From the IMG/VR virus record IMGVR_UViG_3300027754_000096, positions 1-61,746 of that record: DNA of 61,746 nt; one strand, 5' to 3'. The first letter of the stretch is position 1. Each line of letters opens with the position of its first letter. Shown piece by piece: positions 51,942 through 60,200 of the stretch. The translations under genes and the position numbers were made by a program. The notes under the pieces were generated by a model. It did no database searches, was not told where the DNA came from, and saw nothing but the letters and a program-made list of their open reading frames with translations. This DNA comes from a virus.

Positions 51942-52466
51942 ATGAGTTTTGAAGATTTTATTGATACCTTTAAGGACATAGAAGGTATAAGAGTTGTTAG
52001 CTTTAATAAAAATACAAATTCTGTTTATTATGAGTTGCTAGAAGAAAAAACTCAAAAAGAAATTGTTTTTATAGTTGAAAACTTACACAGCATGCATGGC
52101 TGTGATGTGTTTTTAAGAAATCCAGAAAAAATGTTTTATAAATTAATTATTGGAGCACTTAACATAGATCACACATTAACCTTATTTTCAAATCAGGTAA
52201 AATCTATAGTGGAATTACAAAAGAATACAAAAACTACTCAACTTAAAGAACTTGGTCTTCCTGATCTTTCTTTGGTTACAATATATCAAATGACGAATGA
52301 ACTTAAAAGTCGCAAAAACTTAGTTTTTTCTTTAGTTTGGGTAGAAAGTAATGAACACGATAATATTGCTATAGAAGGATCTGGAAATCCCAACCAAATA
52401 ATAGGATTACTAGCAAGAGGAACACATATGGCAATCGAATGGGCAGAGAAATATAATGGAAAATGA
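51942..52466 (+). CDS. Hypothetical protein, possible capsid-targeting N terminus
   Basis: The 174 residues begin MSFEDFIDTFKDIEGIR; F-E-D-F-I and DIE-G weakly fit the shared packaging pattern. The rest is mixed alpha/beta and unrecognised. AAGGAGG stands 5 nt before the ATG, so it is well translated with the preceding SWIM gene. Confidence 0.5.
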   Translation: MSFEDFIDTFKDIEGIRVVSFNKNTNSVYYELLEEKTQKEIVFIVENLHSMHGCDVFLRNPEKMFYKLIIGALNIDHTLTLFSNQVKSIVELQKNTKTTQLKELGLPDLSLVTIYQMTNELKSRKNLVFSLVWVESNEHDNIAIEGSGNPNQIIGLLARGTHMAIEWAEKYNGK

Positions 52467-52467
52467 A

Positions 52468-53571
52468 CTAGGGGTTGGTAGCAGGATATTGGTTTTCACC
52501 AGGACATTCACGTTTACCATCTTGTCCTGGACCGATCTCTTCACCGTGGTCGAGCGATTCCACCGATGGAGACTCTGATAACATGCCGGTAGGAGGAGGG
52601 CAAGGAGGGAACTGTTCTGGATCATTAGGATCGCAATATACATATATACCATCTTTGAGTGTCTTCTCGCATTCAACAAATGAAAACTCAACGCCTTTTA
52701 CTTGATTCTGATTCATGTCTTTTGACTCGATGACAACCTGACCAGCCGCAGCACCACATGGCTCTAATCCACACGGAATTGGTACCAATTCTCCACACGG
52801 ACACCCACACGTACGCAACTGAAAACCATTAACAAAGTAATTGGTTCCACTAACTCCAGCAAAAGTTACTTCTTGTTCACATGGCGGACCACAAGACTTA
52901 GGCGTTTTAAATGTTCCTACTTGATGCTGTCCTAATCCTCCTCCTCCTCCGCTATTATTTAATGTTCCGCCACCAACTGTTGTAAAACAACCACCTGGAG
53001 CCATTCCGCTAGAATTATTGGTCCACCATTGAAAAAGATAAAGTGTGTCAGGAGATAAATTTTTTAAAGTTAATGTATGGCTACCTATACCAGAAACAGC
53101 GGTGGATAATAATCTCTTGTATTGAACTGTTTGATGCTGAAATGGATCCGGTAAATCTTCTACATCTTGTTGATCTCCATAACGGTTGTCGGTAGTTCCT
53201 GCTATATCTTGAGTATCGCTACATGGAAACTCCTGTGTGTTATCAATTTTATATCTTGGATGTAATGTAACTTGATTCAGATTTAGTTTCGCCTCTAGAG
53301 TTTCTGTTAAATTTTCTGGCTCATTTCTTCTTATTCTATATTTAGCAGCGGCAGCGGGAGCATCAGGATTGTTATCATCTCTTCCCTCATTCCAACCGCA
53401 TACCTGTTCCCCCATTACAACTGCATCCATTTCCGATACTATGTTTTTTGGTGGGCACCAGTACCAAGTAGCGACTGATGCTAGAGATTTAACATATTGC
53501 GTATATTCTTCAGGAAATTCTGATGCTTTATTCCAAGAAACACTGTTATTAATTTCTACTTTATTTTCCAT
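52468..53571 (-). CDS. Cys-rich structural protein with FN3-like segment
   Basis: The 367 residues from the ATG at 53571 include a fibronectin III-like stretch (HTLTLKNLSPDTLYLFQWWT), a Gly-rich loop, then a Cys-rich region (CGPPCEQEVTF, RTCGCPCGEL, CGLEPCGAAAGQ) and a Pro/Cys tail (FPPCPPPTG). Composition resembles the N-terminal parts of the proteins at 22028 and 54274, so it is probably a fibre or tail-tip partner. A start 21 codons upstream (53634) is possible; neither has a ribosome site, and TATATACT lies 4 nt before the chosen ATG. Confidence 0.6.
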   Translation of the reverse strand: MENKVEINNSVSWNKASEFPEEYTQYVKSLASVATWYWCPPKNIVSEMDAVVMGEQVCGWNEGRDDNNPDAPAAAAKYRIRRNEPENLTETLEAKLNLNQVTLHPRYKIDNTQEFPCSDTQDIAGTTDNRYGDQQDVEDLPDPFQHQTVQYKRLLSTAVSGIGSHTLTLKNLSPDTLYLFQWWTNNSSGMAPGGCFTTVGGGTLNNSGGGGGLGQHQVGTFKTPKSCGPPCEQEVTFAGVSGTNYFVNGFQLRTCGCPCGELVPIPCGLEPCGAAAGQVVIESKDMNQNQVKGVEFSFVECEKTLKDGIYVYCDPNDPEQFPPCPPPTGMLSESPSVESLDHGEEIGPGQDGKRECPGENQYPATNP

Positions 53572-53654
53572 ATAAAGTATATAGTCCGTATTATTGTGGA
53601 AAAATTTGTTTGTATCCTCCAAATGTCCGCACATGTAATAACTGTTGTCAAATT

Positions 53655-53662
53655 ACTAAATA
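53655..53662 (+). promoter_or_regulatory. Late-promoter-like ACTAAATA 4 nt before ATG
   Basis: ACTAAATA-gttc-ATG, the third example of a box exactly 4 nt before a start codon without a ribosome site. Confidence 0.45.
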
Positions 53663-53666
53663 GTTC

Positions 53667-54236
53667 ATGACATATCAAATTGGACCAATAATTACAGATG
53701 CACAGAAGCAAATACTTTATGGTACAATATTAGGAGGATCTTCTATTATTAGACCAAATAATGGTAAAAATTATTATTTGGCGATGAGAGGGAGCAACAA
53801 GATTTGGCTAAATTATAAAATAGAAGAACTTAAATGTTTTTTTAAGATAGATGAAAATACTATAAAGAAAGATAAAAATACATACCGATGTTATAGCATT
53901 GCCTATCCTGTATTTCATGAAGTTCAAAAGCTTTTTTATAAAAATAATAGCAAAATTATTCAAAAGGAAACACTAGAAATACTAACAGAAAATGCATGGA
54001 TGGTTTGGTTTGTAGACGCAGGAAGAAAAGATAGAAAAAAATGCTATTTAAGAACACATAAATTTGGAGAAGAAGGAAGCAAAATTATTGCAAATTATTT
54101 CACTTCATTGGATTGTGATTGCAAAAATCAAAAAAATAGAGGAAGAAATGAGATCGTTTTTAGCGAAAAAGGCTCAGTTGAATTATTGAATATAATAAAG
54201 GATTGTTTGCCTGATTTTATAAATATAAAGATATAA
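53667..54236 (+). CDS. LAGLIDADG endonuclease-like protein, catalytic site altered
   Basis: The 189 residues resemble the LAGLIDADG_2 type. QKQILYGTILGGSSIIRPNN is in the place of the usual LLGTLLGDGSI, with the catalytic Asp replaced by Gly. NYYLAMRGSNKIWLNYKIEEL follows, and AWMVWFVDAGRKDRKK stands for the usual W-F-M-D-D-G. Loss of one acid suggests weak or no cleavage. It lies between two fibre-like genes. Confidence 0.68.
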   Translation: MTYQIGPIITDAQKQILYGTILGGSSIIRPNNGKNYYLAMRGSNKIWLNYKIEELKCFFKIDENTIKKDKNTYRCYSIAYPVFHEVQKLFYKNNSKIIQKETLEILTENAWMVWFVDAGRKDRKKCYLRTHKFGEEGSKIIANYFTSLDCDCKNQKNRGRNEIVFSEKGSVELLNIIKDCLPDFINIKI

Positions 54237-54273
54237 AAGCATATATTTTTTATATTCTGGTTTCTAAAATCAC

Positions 54274-57200
54274 TTACGCAGTACCCGCGAGACGAAAGCT
54301 AATACCGTTGCCTGCTGTCGATGTACTATTCGTACCACGAAACGAGGATGAAATGTTAAAACTGTTACTCGCCCAACCGCCGCCCCGGACCCCGCGAGAC
54401 GAGCCAACTGTGCCATCCAGATCGTTCCACTGAAACACGTTGCCACTCTGATCAAACGTGCCGTAGAAGCTAGCGCTGTTGTTAAAGAAGCCTACGCCCG
54501 TTGAGTTGCCGAAGACATTATTGTAGTTGGCCTGATTTGGGCTACTGTGGTAAAAGGGATCGTTGCCCGGAGCAGTGTCACTCTGCGTGGCGTAAGTCCA
54601 GTAACCCGCATTCGTGCTGCCGCCTTTGTAATATGCCGCCTTGTACCATTCGTTCTCAAGCGGTATCCGGTACGTCGGAGCTAAACCCGTATTCGGATTG
54701 GCGGCGTTAACAACCACAGCATTGCCAGAAGTTGCACCGTTCAAATTGTACGTACCGTTTTCTGTCGTCGTGCTGGTCTGGGCTCCGCTGGGCTGATCGT
54801 TGCTCATCCAGTTAGCAAACCTCGCACAGTCAAACCAGTTAATATGTGCTATCGGAAGATCTCCCGTGCTTTCCATAACGGCATACGTGTAACTTCCAGA
54901 TGTGCCCGCACGACTGATTTTAGCAACGCCCTGCGACTGGTTCATAGAATCGTTGTAGAGAGAGTAGGAGTCGGTCGAGCCTACGGCATTTAAGAACGCA
55001 GTGTACTGCGAGCCCGTTACATGGTACTTCCCGATCTTGTATGAGTATGCCACGGCGCCGTAGCCAGGATTACTACTGCCTGCGTCAGCAGCGTTGCCAG
55101 GATTCCCAACCGTCACCATGATCATGGCAATACCACTCGATGTCTGCGTGACTGTTGCCAAGCCACCGAAATACCCAGTCCGTGTCGTAGTGATAGTCGC
55201 TGTTGAACTCGTTCCAAATGCCACGCCGGTTACTGTGACCAAACCAGTGCCGCTGATGGCTACCGAGCCTGATGCTGTTGCCGTACCAGCCCATGTGTAG
55301 CTGCCACTGTAGTTGCTGATTTGTACAGTGAAACCACCATTCGTTGCTGTTGGGGTTCCAAATGTTGGATTCAACGCAGCACCCACCACAGACGTGGCCA
55401 TGACGTTTGCCGTGCCACCGGCATACCCAGTCCGTGTCGTCGTGATTGTGGCGGTTGAACTCGTTCCAGGAGCGACTCCGGTTACGGTGACCAATCCAGT
55501 ACCGCTGACGGCTACCGATCCTGACGCTGTTGCCGTACCAGCCCATGTGTACAAAGCGTCGTAGTTACTGATCTGCACAGTAAAGCCATCAGCCGTTGCT
55601 GTCGTGCTTCCAAATGTTGGAGTCCGCTCAGCAAGCAGTGAGATCTCCGTGACACTTGCCGAGCCACCGACATATCCAGACCTCGTCGTAGTAATTGTAG
55701 CCGTTGAACTCGTCGCAGCAGCCACGCCGGTTACTGTGATTAATCCCGTGCCGCTTACATATACTGATCCCGATGCTGTTGCCGTACCAGCCCATGTGTA
55801 CAAGCCGTTGTAGTTGCTGATCTGCACGGTAAAACCATGTGCATTTTTCGTTGGGGCTCCAAACGTCGGAGTTAGTGGAGCAAGCAGCGAGGTCTCCGTG
55901 ACGTCTGCTGTGCCACCGACATATCCAGCTCTCGTCGTCGTAATCGTCGCTGTTGAACTCGTTCCAGGTGCCACGCCGGTTACGGTGACCAAACCCGTGC
56001 CGCTGACTACTACTGATCCCGATGCTGTCGCCGTACCAGCCCACATGTAGGCATCATCGTAGTTGCTTATCTGCACTGTAAACCCATCAGCCGTTCTTGT
56101 CGGGCTTCCAAATGTTGGAGTCTTCGCAGCAAACAGGGAGGTTGCCGTGACTCGCCCTATACCATCTGCGTATCCCGTTCTTTTAGTAACAATCGTAGCT
56201 GTTGAAGGCGTGTGCGGAGCCACTCCGGTTACTGTAACAAGACCGCTACCATTAATTGTTGCTGTTCCTGCTGCGGATGCCGTACCCGCCCATGTGTAGG
56301 CAGCGTCGTAGTTGCTAGTTTGTACGGTGAAGCCATCTGCCGTTGGTGTCGGGCTTCCAAATGTTGGTGTTAAAGCTGCAATTGGAAGCGATCTTGAGAA
56401 CACAGTGATTTTTCCTATAGCGTGTCCGATTTTTGTTGTTGTTATTGTTGCGGCTACATACGTGTCTGGAGCCACGCCGGTTACCGTAATCAAGCCCTCC
56501 CCTATTAAAAATCCTGTGAATCCTGTAATTCCTACTGCTCCAGAAGTTGCATCTCCAGACCACGTATAGCTTGAGTCATAGTTCGTAATTGGTATTGTAA
56601 AACCGTCTACAGTTCTTACTATTGAATTGTTCGCACTAACTTCGGGCGTCAATGCAGCAAGCAGTGATGTTGCCATGACTTGTGCGTTACTACTAACAGA
56701 TCCCTGTGCAATCGAGCCACATGATAAGCATACAGTGGTAATTGTTGCTGTTGAACTGGTATTGGCAGCGACTCCTGTTATTGTAACCAAACCTCCTCCG
56801 TCAATCGCAACAGAACCAGATGTTGCCGTTCCAGACCAGTAATAACTATTATTATAGTTCGTGATTTGTACATGGAAACCATCTGCCGTTGGTGTGGTAC
56901 TCCCAAACGTTGGAGTCAATCCAGCAGCCAGTGATACGCCAGTGACTGTTGATCCGCCGACAATACTGTTTTTTGTGGCGGTTATCGTAGCCGTGGAAGG
57001 TGTGTCCGCAGCCAAGCCGGTTACGGTGACCAGACCAGTGCCGTTAATGGCTACCGAACCTGATGCTGTGCCAGCCCATGAGTAACTCGAGTCATAGTTA
57101 CTGATCTGCACCGTGAAACCACCATTCGTTGATGTTGGGCTTCCAAATGTTGGAATCAAGGCAGATGTTGATGTTACTGTTGCCGAGCCACTTGCATACC

Positions 57201-60200
57201 CCAATCTCGTAGTTGTGATTGTGGCTGTTGAGCTTGTGTCGGCAGCCAATCCTGTAACAGTAGCCAAGCCAGTGCCACTAATTGATACTGATCCCGATGC
57301 GGTTGCAGTACCTGCCCATGTGTAGGCGGCATCATAGTTACTGATCATGACAGTGAAACCATCAGCCTTTGGTGTTATGGTACCAAACGCTGGTGTTAGA
57401 GCTGCGTATAAAGATGTTTCTGTGGTTTGACTCCAACCTTCGACATACCCAGTCCTCGTCGTCGTGATCGTCACCGATGAACTCACTCCAGTAGCTACGC
57501 CGGTTACGGCAACCAAACCACTGCCACTAATAGATGCGGCACCATAACCGGCAGCATTCCATGTGTAGGCAGCATCGTAGTTGCTGATCTGCACAGTGAA
57601 ACCATCAGCCGTTGCTGTCTTGGTGCCAAAAGTTGGATTCAATGCTGCAAGCAGCGATGTTGCCGTGACTTCTGCAGTGCCGCCTGCATACCCATCTCTC
57701 ACAGTTGTAATCGTAGCCGTCGAACTTGTCCCAACAGCCACTCCGGTTACAGTGACCAAACCTGTGCCGCTGACGGTTACCGTGCCTGCTGTTGCCGTGC
57801 CAGCCCAGTAATAACTGTAGTCATAGTTGCTGATCTGCACCTTGAACCCATCAGCGGTTGATGTCGGGCTTCCAAACGTTGGTGTCAGAGCCGAATCTAA
57901 AGATGTTTCTGTGACCGTAGCGGTTCCATTACTATGCCCAGTTTTTACTGTAGTGATCGTTGCTGTTGAGATCGTTAAAGTAGCCACGCTGTTCACAGTG
58001 ACTAAACCGCTCCCACTGATGGTTACCGAACCTGATGCGGTTGCTGAACCGGACCATGTATAACTGGAATCATAGTTGCTGATCTGCACAGTGAACCCAT
58101 CAGCGGTTGATGTCGGCGTTCCAAACGCTGGCGTTAGGGCATCAGTAGGAAATGCTGTAATCTGTGCAGTTCCACCGACATAACCAACTCTCGTAGTCGT
58201 GATCGTTGCCGTTGAACTTGTCGCAGCAGCCACGCCGGTAACCGTGACCAAACCACTCCCGCTGACGGCTACCGTGCCCGATGCTGTTGCTGTGCCAGCC
58301 CATGAGTAGCTGCCACTGTAGTTACTGATCTGTACAGTGAAGCCACCAGCGGTTACTGTCGGCGTTCCAAACGCTGGCGTTAGGGCTGAGTTTAAAGATG
58401 TCTCTGTGACGGTTGCAGAGCCATTGTTAAATCCAGTTTTTGCTGTCGTGATCGTCGCTGTTGAACTCGTTCCAGTAGCCACGCCGGTTACTGTAATCAA
58501 ACCACCTCCACTAATGGATACCGAACCCGATGCTGTTGCCGTGCCGCCCCATGAGTAGGTTGAGTTGTAGTTACCTATGTAGACAGTGAAACCAGTAGCC
58601 GTTGGTGTCGGAGATCCAAACGTTGGCGTTAAAGCCGCTCCTAAGGATGTTGTCCAAACTTGTGCGGACCCATTGAGTGCATTTGGCTTTGTAGTCGTGA
58701 TCGTTGCCGTTGAACTCGTCGCCGCAGCAACACCGGTTACCGTGACCAATCCACTACCACTGACGTCTACCGAACCTGATGCTGTTGCCTCTCCACTCCA
58801 TGAGAAACTGCCATCGTAGTTACTGATTTGCACAGTGAAGCCATCAGCCGTTGGAGTTATGCTCTCAAAATCTGGTATTAACGCAGGGAGTAGTGGCACT
58901 AATCCTGTAATATAATTTCCGCCAGGAACCGAGTCCTCTTTGGTTGTTGTTATTGTTGCTGTCGAAACGGCTGCGGCAGGAACACCGGTTACTGTTACTA
59001 AACCATAGCCATCAATAGTTGCAGAACCAAGGGACGCAGTACTACCCCATGTGTAGGTGGCATCATAATTTGTTACTTGTACATAGAATCCATCAGCCGT
59101 TGCTGTCGGACTTCCAAATTGTGGAATCAACGCAGCATGCAGGGAAACCTCGGTAATCATATCGGAACCTTGCGGATAGACTACGCATGGGAAGGGGGGA
59201 TCTGGACACACAGTCCTATCCGTTTTTATTGTTAACACGGATGATGTGAATGGAGCTACTCCTGTTACGGTTACAAAGCCATTGCCGTTAATAGTTGCTG
59301 TTCCTTGTGCTGTTGCTTCACCTGTCCATGTATAATTAGCGTTATAATTCGTGATTTGCACTGTAAAGCCGTCCGCAGTTTTTGTTGTAGCTCCAAATGT
59401 TGGAGTTAATGCGGCAAGTGAGGTTGCTGTGGTTTGGGCGTTTCCTTCATCTGAGTTATCTTTTTGAGTCGTTATTGTCGCCGTTGAAGCTGTGTTGTTA
59501 GCCACGCCGGTCACCGTGATGAAGCCAAGGCCTTCAACACCACCGCTGGAAATCGCTACAATGCCCGATGTTGCAGTACCAGTCCACGTGTAGCTGTCGT
59601 CATAGTTCGTAATTAATGTTATAAAACCATCAGCCGTTGATACTGTATCTCCAAATGTTGGAATTAACGCAGGAGCCAGCGACTTATCTCCGATATCTGC
59701 CGTGCCAGGAGCACTGCCTGCTTTTTCCGTTGTGATCGTTGCCGTTGAATCCGTTTCAGCAGACACACCGGTTACCGTAACCAAGCCCTCGCCGTCAACA
59801 GACGCTGAAATATTTCCAGTTAGAATTCGAAATGGTGCATCCGCTACCGCTGTACCAGCCCAAGTGTAACTGGAGTCATAATTTGTTATTTGCACATAGA
59901 ATCCATCATTTGTAGGATATGGCTCAGCAAATTCTGGAGTTAGTGCTTCCTCCAAAGAAATAGCCGTGATGTCAGCATTGACGTCTCTAACAAAAACACC
60001 TCCTCCAGGTGCCACCCTTCCAGTGATAACGGAGTAATAAGGAGTTGTATCAACCGTATCATGTATTTTTATTGTTGCTGTGGAACTCACACCATCAGCA
60101 ACGTTCGTTACTGTTACAACGCCGGTTTCATCGTCAATTGACACTGAACCACTTGCAGTAGCTACTCCTGACAAAGCGAATGTGATGGTATCACTTTCGA

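Noticed and set aside
54274-54420. C-terminal FGE-fold tip as a diversity-generating retroelement target
   Set aside because: The fold is the usual target fold, but no reverse transcriptase, template repeat or accessory gene is in the window, and codons in the candidate variable stretch do not show the adenine-derived pattern (third bases are mixed rather than constant). It could still be checked beyond base 61746.
54274-55130. Active formylglycine-generating enzyme or sulfatase activator
   Set aside because: The domain has the general fold signatures but I see no conserved catalytic Cys pair, and it is fused to a long repeat fibre, so ligand binding is more likely.
55085-58819. Many open frames on both strands opposite the fibre repeats
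   Set aside because: They recur with the repeat period and arise from the composition of the fibre coding sequence; none has an independent ribosome site or recognisable motif.
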